Shown here in pieces: positions 46,501 through 58,323 of a stretch of 60,842 bases of DNA; position 1 is the first letter of the stretch, and each line of letters begins with the position of its first letter. A program made the translations under genes and the position numbers. The DNA comes from Scytalidium lignicola (Eukaryota > Ascomycota > Leotiomycetes). Below the pieces are notes generated by a model. That model was not told where the DNA came from, searched no databases, and was given only the letters and a program-made list of their open reading frames with translations. Location of the stretch: assembly GCA_002812745.2 (NCBI GenBank), contig NCSJ02000263.1, positions 1 to 60,842 of the forward strand. The letters run 5' to 3'.

Positions 46501-49500
46501 AAGTTGCAAAAAGGAGTTGCATGTTGGATCCGGGACGAACATGCGCGGATAAGTTATAGTATTGGGATTAACCTGTCAAATTCTGTAAGAATATCAATGT
46601 TCCTCTTTTATGATAGCATGCTGATATCTTTAGGTGACATCCCTGTGGAAGAACCTTTCCAATCTTATCCAGTCTTTGAGCTTTGGCACTGAAAATCCCT
46701 TGATATTACAAACTTTTGAAACACTACTTTTGGGCGGAATGGATAGTAAACACCGATCTATTGTAAATGTAACAATCGAGATGTGGAATTCGACATTTGG
46801 CACTTCACAAAACAAGCTACAATACCCACGAGGTCTTGTGGATTCCATCCATAGACTCCTCCCTATTGCTGAACTCCTTTTACCACCCGACTTTCCCCAG
46901 CTTCGTCAGGGTGGTGGTCTTTCAGAATCAAGCCATTTCCTCGAAACCCAAGATGCCTCAAGCTCGTTTGGTACTAATATCGATTCAGTCTTGAGAAAAC
47001 AGCAAACACCATATCTTGGCGTATCTCCCCTTCCTCCATTTAGAGCAGCCTCGCCAATGGACATCTCTTCAATCCTTTCTCCAGCTCCAATTAGACTTTC
47101 TCGTTCCCGCCAGGAGACGCCTGAGCCAGCGAAAAGAAAGACAGCTAGACAAAACACACCAACTCTACGGCACAATGATTCACAAATCCACTTTGAGGCT
47201 ATCGAGTCATCACCTCTGGTGGATCAATTGCTCGATTCTCAACTCCTAACCGAAAGGCAGAAGGAGGTGAGAGAACGGCAGCAGGCTGAAGCAGCAATGT
47301 TTCCAGATATACGCTCAAGCCCTAGTTCGAGACTAAAGCCTGCACAAAGGAAGCAAATATCATCGGATGAACTTCAATTGCTTAGATCATCGGCATCAGC
47401 AACTCATGAAAGTCCTAGGGACAGAGAAAGAGAGGCTACACCTATCTTGACAGCTGCGGACGGTGATGATTTCATCGCCTCCTCACCAACACCCACACGA
47501 ACTCCCGCTCGACCTGATGGTCGCGATCTGTCTGCACCGCCTTCATCACCGCCCGAGATCATGATAACAGATCCAATTTCGGAATCCTCCAAAACCCGCT
47601 CATCTTACCATGACGTAGATATATACGAAATTCCATCATCTCCTCCAGAGCAGATAATAGAGTCCCGAAATAATAGTTCTTCTTCGTTAGCTCCTTCTGC
47701 TCAAGTAGATCCTTATGCTACTATAAACAGTTTCAAATTGTCCACTATAGAAACTAGTTGCAGAGAGGCTAATCTATTTCCTTCCCCTACTGTCCCCTTC
47801 TCAGCATATGATATCACAATTGACAAAGTTTCCAATCCTTCAGAAGATGGAGATGAGTCACTCCCTGCAGATCTCAGAGCCGAAGTTCCTGGGCGCAATC
47901 TTATTGATGATGACCAAGATGAAGAAGGTGATACTAAAGTTCTTAAACAATATGCTGTGGTCGAAACCTCTGTCAGCTTTGAACGATCGGCAAACCTTGA
48001 CGAAACCAGCATTGTCTATGAAACCACTGTCATGGACACTCCCGAGAAGACTACTCAATCCTACGACACAACCAAATCTCCAGCTGAATCTAGGCCAAGA
48101 ACGCCTCCTAGAAAATCTGCAGAAATATCAACCATGGATCAGACACCTAATCCACATTTAGAAGTATTTGTGGATGCTTTGTCAAGCCCAGCATATTCTG
48201 ACAAGCAAGTTGGAGGCGAGGAAGTCTTTGTTGATGCGGTTTCGTCGCCTATTGAGAGACGGGAGGTCGCATCATCATCAAGGCAAACATCGTCAGCAGC
48301 TAGTGATTTCGATGAATCTAGTTTGCACAGATTGATGGATCAATATGACAAGAAGTTTACACAACCTGTTCGTCGGACGTCCAGGAGAGTTAGCCAAAAA
48401 TTAGCATCATTTGCAGATCGAGCATCCACACCTTCCAAGCCGCCTGTAGTCCCGGGTAGCAACATACCTGCTGCACCATTGGCTCGGTCTGAAAAGTCAA
48501 CACCTACAAAGCATCGAGCCTTTACTTCACGGAACTCTATAAATTCATCAAAGGCTCCGCCAGTTCCTGAGACACCTCAGCAGCTGCCACTGAAACCAAT
48601 CATGGATGAAGACGGAAAAGTTATTGATTATAACGAGACGATTATCGTAGATGTCGAAGGATCTAAATACAAGAGGGCAACACCACGAAAGAAATTTCTG
48701 GCCAGACTTCGGGCAGCTGAAGAGACTAAGAAGAGGAAACGCGAGCTTCCGGAAGAGCATAGTGAGGTTTCTGAAAGTCAAGAAACCTCTACTAACGGTA
48801 AGCGACCATTCCTTGTAATTCTACGTAACGAATTAATACTGACTTTCTAGACCCGGATGATACTGAGCCACAGCATAAACGACGTGGTAAGAGGAGGTCA
48901 CAACGATTAGGTAGACCATTCCATGCTGGCTCTAGCGAAACCCCAGAAGCTTCTCAGCCTTCACCTACCAGTGCCTCAACAACGTCTCCAAAGTTTCGTG
49001 TGGTTATCAACACCCCCAGAGAAGTTAAACCACAACCGCAGATACTTCAGGAACCACGGGCAGCCCTGGTCAATAACCGTAGGAAAGTCAACATTAAAAA
49101 GGAGTCTGATGATTTACAGGAGTCTTCTACATCTGAGGCACAAGTTAATTCTTCAGATGGCGACATCGTCATGGAAACAACCCAGGAAGAGAGTTCGCAG
49201 CCACAACCAAGCCAAGAGCCTCCAGTGAGACATAAACAGCCTGCCAGAGAAGCGATTACTAGATCTAGGTCTGCTTCACAGAAATTCGCAGAGTTGACGT
49301 CGAACGTTCCACCACCCACTATCTCGTCGCCCCCTCCACTCAGGGCAACGACAGCACAAATTGTGGCGGATAAACTGCAGAATATCATAACCGATCTAAG
49401 CAGTGGCGTGCTCTCACGAGACGAAGTTCATCGGCTTGAGGATCTCTTTATGGATGCGAAGGAAGCCCTGTATAAAGCTGGGAAAAGGAGAAGAGTGGGT

Positions 49501-49503
49501 TGA
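43519..49503 (+). CDS. rif1: Rif1 homologue (telomere and replication-timing regulator)
   Basis: Three exons (43519-46584, 46634-48797, 48851-49503) give 1960 residues. The N-terminal half is a long alpha-helical HEAT-like array starting with the family-typical FPNLATMLESTVQQLAGRDR. The C-terminal half is a Ser/Pro-rich disordered region with many SP/TP sites (RTPPRKSAE) and a short helical C-terminus (QIVADKLQNIITDLSSGVLS) ending in basic KAGKRRRVG. Near the N-terminus are two candidate PP1-docking motifs, KVGW (68-71, an RVxF match) and SILK (109-112), as in yeast Rif1, which recruits Glc7/PP1 to counter DDK at origins. The role in telomere length, origin timing and repair choice is known for the family and inferred here. 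The ATG at 43519 opens a continuous frame. Confidence 0.85.
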
Positions 49504-49732
49504 AAAGATGTTGTTTGTGGTATAGGATGGTCTGGCTCTTGGAATTTTCTATTGTATCTCTTGTGACTTTGTAGGTATGTATTAGATTTCTTATTTTATT
49601 ATTTATTTTCTTCTTGTCTTTCTATCTCGAAGAGGTGTTGATTCAAAGTCAGGCTGAGAATGATTGATAGATCAACAAGGAAAATAACAAAAGAGGAAAA
49701 GAGAACGGTCGACCTCAATCTATGATTTAGTA

Positions 49733-50603
49733 CTAAATTACTCTGTCTNAAAAAGTAACACGTTCCCATCCGCTGCTGGTATCTGGCGTGACACCCCCAC
49801 GGATAACTGCTTCAGCCCAATCACGAATCCAGCCTAAGCTCATCTTTCGATAATCGCCTTCCACATTACCACCACCGCCAACCCAAACTTCTCTAATTTC
49901 GAGATTGCGTCCACCCTGGACTCGCGGACCTCGAATTTTATTGATGATATTGCGAGCTCGAGTGCCGATCATGGGCAAGGTTTGCAACTGACGCCGGCGA
50001 GAAGAGCTTGCGTTCGGCTCAGGTTCGTAAGAAGGATCGTAGATGTAAATCTGGTCAGCAGACCAAAGATTAGTCGTTGTAAGCTTATGAGAAACAGGAG
50101 TGGCTATTTACCTTTTTATTATCAATTAAAATGACGAACTTGTGCCATGCACTGTCTCGTCGATAGTGTTGGTCGCGTGCTACCTCACTATTATCGTGAT
50201 GCCATTTAAAAGCAAAGCTGTGAGCAAACACATGATTGGGAAAGGCGGCCGTGTAAATGAAGAATCGAGATTGAGTAGCCTCATGGACGGCGTGAGAAGC
50301 AATGCCATAAGCCTTTTTCTCGTCTTCCCATTCCTCAGATGTGTATTGGCTTCGCATTTCTGGGTTACGAGTGAAGTAAAGATCCCGGGCACTTTGCAGA
50401 TCTCGTGCTGTCATATAAGCAACAGGACGCTTGTGAACCCGGAGAGGGCAGCGTTGTCGCGGGCTCGGATCGTCTGCTGCCATCCTGATGCTGATTGCCT
50501 CATTGACTGCTTCTAAAGCTTCAACCACCCCCTGCATAGGGTCGTTATGTGCAAGATCGAAGTCTGCAGCTTGAAGGCAAGCTAGAGCAGCTTCAGTAGA
50601 CAT
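49733..50603 (-). CDS. Unplaced conserved-looking protein, 269 aa
   Basis: Two exons (50603-50112, 50050-49733) are joined by a 61-nt intron. The N-terminal half is helical (AALACLQAADFDLAH, then AVNEAISIRMAADD). The centre reads HKFVILIDNKKIYIYDPSY across the splice, a beta-hairpin pattern that superficially resembles papain-fold or Ulp1-like peptidases. No downstream catalytic Cys is visible, so I do not call a protease. The C-terminal part has a Gly-rich VWVGGGGNVEGDY followed by a Trp-containing helix. The base at 49749 is undetermined, so the last five residues and the stop are uncertain. ATG 50603 was preferred because the longer frame to 50639 opens on TTG. Confidence 0.6.
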
Positions 50604-51242
50604 GATGCTAATAGTTGAGAAGAGAATGTAAGAGGTCAAAACGGTTGGAGCTCTGAATAGGTAAAAGGTTGGAGGAGTGTGTGTTAATTCGAAAAGTGAT
50701 CAAAGGAAATAAGGAAAGAAGTAAAGAAGGAGGGAAGGATCCCTCTGAATAGGGTGAATCATAAAATACATAGAATGGGATGGAATGGGTCGGCAATATG
50801 GATGCATTTTCTTTGAATAGAGTGAATCATAAAGTACATAGAATGGGACGGAATGGGTTGGCAATATGGATGCATTTTACTAGGAGTAACGCGGGATATC
50901 GTATTGATTAGTCTGTGTTAGCCAGTATACGGTATACCAAATGGCATTCTGTTTGAATTCGGATCTTTGACTTATTTCATTATGTTCTAGGGATTTTGAC
51001 TATCTAGAATACAATGTCTGTGTGTTCCATAAAACCATAAGACCATAACTGAGAACTCCACACTCTTAGTACCAACTTTACCCTCTTGGTACTGATTCAA
51101 TTCTCCTAGTGACAACACTACGCTCTCGGTACTACCAATGCCAGTGTCCGTTTCCCTGGTTGCAAAGTTCAGTCCATCTATGAAGTTGACCGTCAGCCGA
51201 CGTTGAGATGAAGAAACCGGAAACCAGGTCCACGCTCAAACA
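50604..51242. other. Spacer between two minus-strand genes
   Basis: Holds the promoter of the 269-aa gene, the tandem duplication listed separately, and at about 51055-51145 several degenerate copies of a CTCTTAGTAC/CTCTCGGTAC-like 10-mer. No gene is seen. Confidence 0.45.
50746..50880. repeat. Two-copy tandem repeat, 68-bp period
   Basis: Units at 50746-50812 and 50814-50880 share GAATCATAAARTACATAG and GGCAATATGGATGCATTTT. The differences I can count in the first 65 bases are all transitions (A/G or C/T). It lies 0.14 kb upstream of the 269-aa gene start. Confidence 0.85.
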
Positions 51243-52145
51243 TTAGTGAATTAGCTCGGGAAAAGGTGCGTCATACTCCTGCTGTTCACCTGGCTCTTGC
51301 TCAAAGATAGAGGGAGCTGGTGGAGCAACAGGCCAGCGGGCGTAGGTGTATGTAAGACCCTCACGTCCCTCGATAACAATAGCGCGAGGGAGGAGACCAC
51401 TAGCAAAATGCCAACGATCAGTTTGGGCTCTAAGAATGACATGTTCAGATTCATTTCGCATGGGGTGAGATAGGTCAAAGGTGGTGGTATAATCTATAGG
51501 GTAGTCGGTGTGGTTTGTCTGAACAGCCACGGGTTCGTAATTGTCAGGGGCTTCACTACCACTCTCCTCATCATTTTCATGGTGGTTGTTATTGAGGCTC
51601 TCCTTGAATTTGTCGATGATCCACAGCGGAATATAGATGATCGTGAAGATGAGGAAGTATGGTGATCCGATAATGTAGGCACCGGCAGTCAGGAAAACGG
51701 GGACCGCTTTCTTGACGAATGAGATGACCTTATCGACCACGACATGTCCAGCCTCGAACAAAACCTCGGCGATATCAATCTCGAAACAGGCCAGAATAGA
51801 ATGAATGCTGAAAAGAATGATAGCGAGGATTGAGGTTTTCATGGGAATGGTATTCGAATAGATGACCGTGAACAATAGGTTGGCTTGGCCAAGGTAAAAG
51901 ACGATACCAGACAAGATGTCAAAAGCCTCCTCGTGGAGTGGAACCGCTGTGTATTGCTCAGGAAGGAAGACTTGCATAATGAGGGAGCCATATGCATCAG
52001 CAACAATAAAGAAGATTCCAAAGGCGATAGTCTCAGTGGAGATGTATCCAGTGTCTATGATAGACAAGATAAGATCACTGAAGCCAAAGTAGAAGAGCAA
52101 CATGAAAAAGAGAGCAGCAACGACAGCACAAATGTTGTTAGCCAT
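51243..52145 (-). CDS. Unplaced membrane protein, 300 aa
   Basis: A single exon with start ATG 52145 (upstream the frame opens only on GTG). About six hydrophobic segments occupy residues 5-190, for example VVAALFFMLLFYFGFSDL, IVFYLGQANLLFTVIYS and YFLIFTIIYIPLWIID. A polar cytoplasmic-looking tail of about 110 residues follows, rich in Glu, Asn and Pro and ending EYDAPFPELIH. No family is recognised. The helix pattern resembles uncharacterised fungal integral membrane proteins. No obvious partner gene lies alongside. Confidence 0.65.
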   Translation of the reverse strand: MANNICAVVAALFFMLLFYFGFSDLILSIIDTGYISTETIAFGIFFIVADAYGSLIMQVFLPEQYTAVPLHEEAFDILSGIVFYLGQANLLFTVIYSNTIPMKTSILAIILFSIHSILACFEIDIAEVLFEAGHVVVDKVISFVKKAVPVFLTAGAYIIGSPYFLIFTIIYIPLWIIDKFKESLNNNHHENDEESGSEAPDNYEPVAVQTNHTDYPIDYTTTFDLSHPMRNESEHVILRAQTDRWHFASGLLPRAIVIEGREGLTYTYARWPVAPPAPSIFEQEPGEQQEYDAPFPELIH

Positions 52146-54475
52146 CGTGAGAGGGGTGCAAAGAAGGATTTTGATGTTGTGAGCGATTGAAGAGAAAGAG
52201 ATTGCCACAGAGAGTTTGATAACTGACAGGTTTTGGTAATGGTGTTAGGAAGTTGATATTTTGATGAAAGATCCCTTTTGTGTGCCCTAGAGTTCTCGGC
52301 GTTCACGTCGTCCTGAGGAAGCCGTGACCATTCTTCGAGGCAGATATCACTATTATAATGGTGTTGACTGGCCGACAACATGATTGCTAGAAAAGAACAG
52401 CTTTCCTCGAATTCTAATACCTTTAAGTGAGATGATGGCATGTATTAACTCAACAAGAATGGGAGTTGGGCGTATCCACTGAGAAACGTTCTTCTTTTGA
52501 GGCATGTACTTTTATTGACACTTCTAAGTTAATGCCTTTAACATCTAGACTGGGAGGAAGCAGAGTGTAGACATTGATGGCAATGAAAAGGGGGGCGTTA
52601 GCGCCTACTAGCGCCGTCCCAGTACGAGGAAGCTTACGAAGTGATGCAGAACTGGGAATTCCTGAAAACTGCTAGAGCGTGAAGTATAAACATGCAGCTG
52701 TGCATATTTTCATCATATAGCTTTCCTTTCTTAACTCTTAACACTGTATGAAATTGCACGGCAGGAAACAGTGGATTTTGCACTGACAAAAACAATGCTA
52801 AATTAACATTGTAACTGCTACAAAAGTGCTCGTCAAACATTTTCAAACTAAAAAAAATACCTAGGTGACTCAAGCAAAGTTATTCCAGTTTTCCTAAACG
52901 TATACCAATGTGCGTAGGAAGATGACCAATAGAGAAAAGTAAAAGGTGTAAAATTACCTTCTGAAAGGTATTGTGGAAGTAGCAAGGAAATACTACTAGT
53001 TCTAGATGACATTGCTTGCTTTAGACAATGCTAGACAATGACGAGAACAATATACTGTTACTACATTCTCACCCTACCAGTGATCCATCGTGAAGTTGCA
53101 AATGTAGTAAAAATCTCAAATCGACTTACCAGAACACCAACCCCATCGATACCATCAGATCCCCAACCTCGCTTTGCAGTACTGTACACAAAACTCCAAG
53201 CAATGGTCTCCCAAGCTGAGATCAAACCACAAACAACCACCAAATCCAAGACAAAACACGTGTTTGCCACGCCTACGGGGTCCAAATTACCAATCCATAA
53301 CATCCAAGCCCATGGACCCCCTACTACCGACCGGCATCCGTTCCATTCTCCAAACAACCACACTACCGTGAAGATCTCTTTCCGCATTGTATGTACCATG
53401 GATACACAGCATATGGGCCTGTATGCATTGCATTGCATTGCATTGCAGTACAAATAAGTATTGACACCAGGTTTTACACACGTACAGGGACGCGTAACCT
53501 CTCTGTACCGTGTACCGTACGATATCGGGAATAAAAAACATGCATATGCCTGGCTAGCTAGCTGGCTGGCTGGATGTACAGTACTTTGCCTCTCACCTCC
53601 TCTAAGCCCTACGATTTTTTTATTACTGTATGCGACGGCAATGCAAATGCAAATGCAAATGCACATGTGCGCTTTGATCCGGCATCGATAGGTTAGGTAT
53701 CAATTGTCATAAAAAGAATGATTGGCGCTTACGGAGTAGTGGATAAAAAGTAAGACATAATTAAGGCGTATTTCGTGTCCATCTTGTGTCTGTGTCTGTG
53801 TGGGTATAAAAGAAGTCTTAGCTATGTCAATGCTTTGTTTTTCCCTTCTTCTTTCTCTTTCACTAAAAGACATAAGATATGCACGAGGATTACCAAGTGC
53901 ATATCTTTATTGATTTGTGCTTCCCGTAGTAGTGTGCTCTGCTTGCGCGCTGTAGAAGAAGAAAAAAGGGGGGACCAATATTTTGAATGTTTTTGTTTTT
54001 TGTTTTCATAGAATTTTGTGGTTGCTAGCACCCCTATTCCTTTCCACATAATATTCTGTCTCTCCTAATTCCATCTCGGATTGATCTGATGCCAACAACT
54101 ACTTATCCACTAATATTCTATTACTACTAGAAAATGAAGTGTGGAGAACAAAAACTAGAGAAGCTTCAAACGGACTAAATAATATAGTTATCTGTTTGAT
54201 GTTGCTGCGAAATGATATCCCACCCAAATTTACTTTTTGCATTTGGTATGAAAGCACATGAAAACCCATTATGATCCAATCATGATAAAAACTACCCCAC
54301 ACCTTAATAGTTCAAAACCAAACATTGCCTCCAGTTAGTGGATTATAACAAGGAAAGACATGATCAGCAACGTCGCACAATTTCCCAAGCCTGGCTCCCC
54401 CTCCAAAAAGTCCCATAACTCCGCAAAATGTCATTTTCAACATATCTCAGTAACGTTATTTCAATAAGGCTTAGC
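52146..54475. other. Intergenic spacer with microsatellites
   Basis: About 2.3 kb with no supportable gene. Short tandem arrays occur at 53425-53447 (GCATT repeats), 53552-53572 (CTAG/CTGG repeats), 53641-53662 (ATGCAA repeats) and 53785-53802 (TGTGTC repeats). Open frames here are built on these repeats and look spurious. Confidence 0.5.
53425..53664. repeat. Microsatellite cluster
   Basis: Three short arrays within 240 bp: four GCATT units, alternating CTAG and CTGG units, and three to four ATGCAA units. All are direct repeats seen by eye. They are likely length-polymorphic. Confidence 0.75.
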
Positions 54476-56216
54476 TTAGTCGCTCTCAGCGTCGTCTTCA
54501 ATCTCTAGGAATCTCCCTTGCTCGAACGCTTCTTCGACGGGGTTCTTGACGCTTACAACGCCAGTCTTCTTCAATCTGTGAAAATAGTTAATAAGGATTG
54601 TAATTATGGTGGGACATGGGTCATGGAGTAAAACTGGAAGACGGAAAGAATAAAAAGGACCAAACGAACCTGTCAAAGAGTATAAACAACTTCTCCGCCT
54701 CCTGTTCCTTCTCCTCCTGCGTCATCTCTGGCATTTCTATCTTCGTCTCCATATCTAATCTCTGACCCGTAATGGGATTAATCGGTCTCGTGCTATCTGC
54801 ATCGCTGAACCCTGAGCGCACACTATCCGCGCTGCTAGCCGTGCTATAAGCCTCAAGCGCATTCTCAGGCACGGAGATATTATGCTGGAAGAGGAATCCA
54901 GAAGCGAAGCCGTAGCCTACATTCCGAACGAAACGCGTTGCATCCTTTCCGCTTAGCTCGAAGAGCAGTTGTGATACTTGCTCACGGACTTGTGGTGTCC
55001 CTGGATTGGTCGAGAGGCGCAGAAGTCGGCCAGAAAGTGACAGCGAGCGGCCCAGGGGTTGATTGCGTTCCGCTTGGGAGGGTAATAATAGGGTTTGACA
55101 AACTTTCTGGACCTCTCTCGGCGCGGTCTCGTAAGTTTTTCTGAGTAGAGTGACAAGTGGGGAGACCACTTGCTCTAGATCGTCGTCCTGGTAAGCCTTT
55201 AATGACTTGTCGAGGATCTCGGTGAAACGTTCTATATTTGCCGAGGGCGCGGGCTTGGGGAATAGAGATGCCTTGTTGTCGTGGGTGCTAAGAGGGAGGT
55301 TGATTAAGGCATTCACGAGGGGTCCAATTGGAGCATCAAGAGGCTTCGATTGGCTGACAGGACGCTTAAGGAGGAGGGTTAGAATAGGCGGGACGGCTGA
55401 AGCGAAAGCATTTTGGCGTTGCGGACAGTGATGTGTCAGGTTGAAGAGCAATTTCAGCGATTCGACAAGAGCCATTCCTTCCATTGGGTCCAATTCTTTG
55501 ACTTTCTTCTGCTTTGTGAGGTATTGTTTTGCATGTCGGGTGATGTTTTGACATATGTGTTCTGCGACGTGGTGCTGATCTATGAGCTTTTCGATGTTAA
55601 TGTTGGTATCATATGTTGTGAGGAAGATTATTCGAGAAACTAGGAATTCATCGTCTCGACTATCATTCTTGAGCTTCAAACACATCTTCGACTCGTAGCC
55701 CAGATCCACAAATATCTGTCGAGTGCTTGGTCTTAGGAGGAGAGCATTGGCAAGACATCGTAGTGCGTTTCGGGAGGTGGTTTTCGAAGGGCTGTTAAAA
55801 GCATGTCGGGTTAAGGTTTCGATTCCCTTGACAGAATATCAGTTTCCGCGCGTGACACTTCCTATATATTCTAGCTGGTATCGTACCTCTGGTGTGAATA
55901 TTGGGTCTGCATTCGCAGGATCCCGTCCCAGCACCTTCAATTGCTCAAGAAGTTGGTCTCGTTCTAATAAAGCTGGTTACCGCATTATTCACCATGCCGA
56001 GGCTGGGGTATCCTTACGATGTGGAAGCAGGTTGATCTTTTGCAGGTCCGAACTGAGTTTATCCAGAAGTCGTGTCACCTCCTCGAGTTTAGCTGGGGAG
56101 AGAAAACTGTTAGCTGAAGTTCTGCAGATTAACTGTATGGGGTTTCCTGAAGCATTCTGCGTACCTTGGCCAGTCAAGTCTCCTCCAGAAGACGACGATC
56201 GAGCACTCATAGCCAT
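54476..56216 (-). CDS. ric8: Ric8/synembryn-like G-alpha chaperone and exchange factor
   Basis: Ric8 proteins fold and activate heterotrimeric G-alpha subunits. Five exons (56216-56165, 56092-56018, 55972-55887, 55826-54670, 54575-54476) give 489 residues with consistent phases. An armadillo-like helical fold is suggested by LTRHAFNSPSKTTSRNALRCLANAL, LKLLFNLTHHCPQRQNAFA and the long following helices. Near the end, the conserved NPITGQ and an acidic C-terminus (FLEIEDDAESD) fit the family. The first intron (56093-56164, 72 nt) keeps the frame if retained; splicing yields LTGQAKLEEVTRLL, which fits the family better than the unspliced reading. Predicted cytosolic, acting in G-protein signalling for growth and development. 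Confidence 0.85.
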
Positions 56217-58323
56217 GTTGTGGAGGGGTACGCAAGTCGTTTATATCACCTCATCCAGAAATGACCCCAAGAGACTCTTGCAAATTCAGCAGAGGCTCCA
56301 ATGTCGCAGCAGATAGACAGCGACACGATAAGAGCCAGAGATGAAGAGTGAGATTCGATCGCCGTGGAAGGTGTAGCCCTGAACAATTGTGTTCGCGATG
56401 ACGGGGGGGTTGGAGGAATTGGGGAAAATGGGGCAACTGGTAAATACAGTAACAGTAACCTGGGGACCTGGGATCCGTAGTGGGTGATCTCGCGCTCGGG
56501 CCGGTTGTAAATCCGCGGTTGCAGCGTGCGTGCGGGCCACTTTTGAGCCAACTTCTCCTGAATGTACCGTAGTCACTTTGTCCCGTTCTACCCGTAGCTA
56601 CAAGTGTGTACTGACTCTTCCCTGACTACGAGCAGCACAGAAAGCACAGAAGGCACTGAGATACAGATGCGCGATGCTGATCCTCGAAGCACAGTGCAAG
56701 AAAAGCCCTAAGCAGAACGATTGTTGATCGGAATATATAGCGGAACTGGACGATAATTGTACCCTGGAGGGGTGTGTGTCTGCTCAAACTACCAACCCGC
56801 CTTTCTCTGGGCTTCGATCTTGGTTGGGGATACTCTGTTTGATAGGTGTTCTCTTTAGGAGCTGTAACCCACAGACCGCCTTTGAAAGTCTCGCGATCGC
56901 GTCGTCTCAAGGAACTTGGTGTGCCGAGAGCAATACTTCTAACTAGTTTGACTGCGCCGTGAGAACGTAATTGCTTTTAGTCTCGCCCCAAGAGTCAGAG
57001 CAACGAACAACGAGTGGACTGGTTCCAGAGGGGGACGGCGGCCGGGTGCTTGCAAGATGTGAGCACTGGATTCCACCACTCTGGTTGGGCCCTGGACTTG
57101 TGCTGGGACAATAACCTACTGCGAGCAAGGGTTGGCATTGGCACTCGATAATTGCGTGTACGTCTCTGTTGATCGGGCTGAGAGGTCGCTGGTAGTGGAG
57201 ACAAGGGTCACGGACAGCGAAGCTTAATACAGTACTTGTGGACAAAGAGATGCAGAGAACAAAAAGCTGGGATTTGCACAGGCGCAGGACAACGGGCAAA
57301 ACGGTGGTTGTACGGTCGTAAATGCAACCTTGGATCACCAACCCGCAACGAGGCTCTGGGGGGTTGTTAATCTACAATTTACCTTTTTCCGGGCATATGA
57401 GATGCGGGGACGGTGCGGAGAGACGCGCGCTCGGTCCTTCTGCCCTGGCCCGCTCGCCTCTTTTTTCGGGGGGCGCTTTCACTCCCCCAGGGCTCGTAAT
57501 TAATTATCTGATAAACAACAGCCGAGTCTACAATAGAGGGGCTAAAGGGGAGACGCAGCTAACTTTTCTTTGACAGTTGCCACTTTCTCGGCCAGGCCCA
57601 GTCACACCAAGTGTACCGAGTACAAGTTACGCCTCGGACGGCTAATGGGCTTTGTTGCGGCTGGGGTTGAAAAGCCAAAGTGGTGCCATTCCCTAGACCT
57701 CGTTCCTGGAGTTGGCTTAAGTTTCAGATTAAGTGCGTTGACACCAGGTCTAGTCCTCCATGGTTACGGTTGTTATTAAGTGAGGTTACGCCCATTACTC
57801 AACCTCTCCCCATCTCTCAGCTCTGTATGGGTGCAAACCCCGGGTTAGTCGTCAGACATATATGTGTGACAGGTTTTCAAGCCACGTTCAATAGCTTTGG
57901 TTGGCAGGTTGGAACATTAAAGAAACCCCTCATCTCAGATTCATGACGAATGATATTAGGAACATATCCAAGCCGTATATACAGGTCTCGTGCCTTCGTT
58001 CTCCACCTTGTCATTATGTTGCGGCCTAAGCTTTGAGCCGCCACAGGTATTTCACAAAATATACTCCGTACACTTCCACATTTTTCCATCGCCATAGTCG
58101 CCGTTCAAACCTCGCTCTTTCCCATTGAACTCGATCCATCCTCGGGTGACCGACGGCCGATCTATATCCTCAGAGGCTGTTCGAACCTGAGGTATATATA
58201 TCGCTCACTGGACGAGTTATATAGGNNATATATAGCCGCTTCACCCATGCCTTCGACGCAGGAACTCTTTTATCCTCTCGAATCTCTTTTTTCGTCATGT
58301 TGCTCCCTGTATCCAACCCCTTC
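56217..58323. other. Intergenic spacer
   Basis: About 2.1 kb between two minus-strand genes, less AT-rich than the other long spacers. It may hold a long promoter or 5' UTR of the Ric8 gene. Two undetermined bases sit at 58226-58227 inside a TATATA tract. No gene is supported. Confidence 0.45.

Noticed and set aside
53038..53666. Open frames of 139 and 201 codons on opposite strands
   Set aside because: They overlap each other and read through microsatellites (GCATT and ATGCAA repeats), which create stop-free stretches by chance.
58170..58230. Possible tRNA B-box-like GGTTCGAA on the minus strand
   Set aside because: The match is incomplete after GGTTCGAA, and no matching acceptor or anticodon stems could be found around it.
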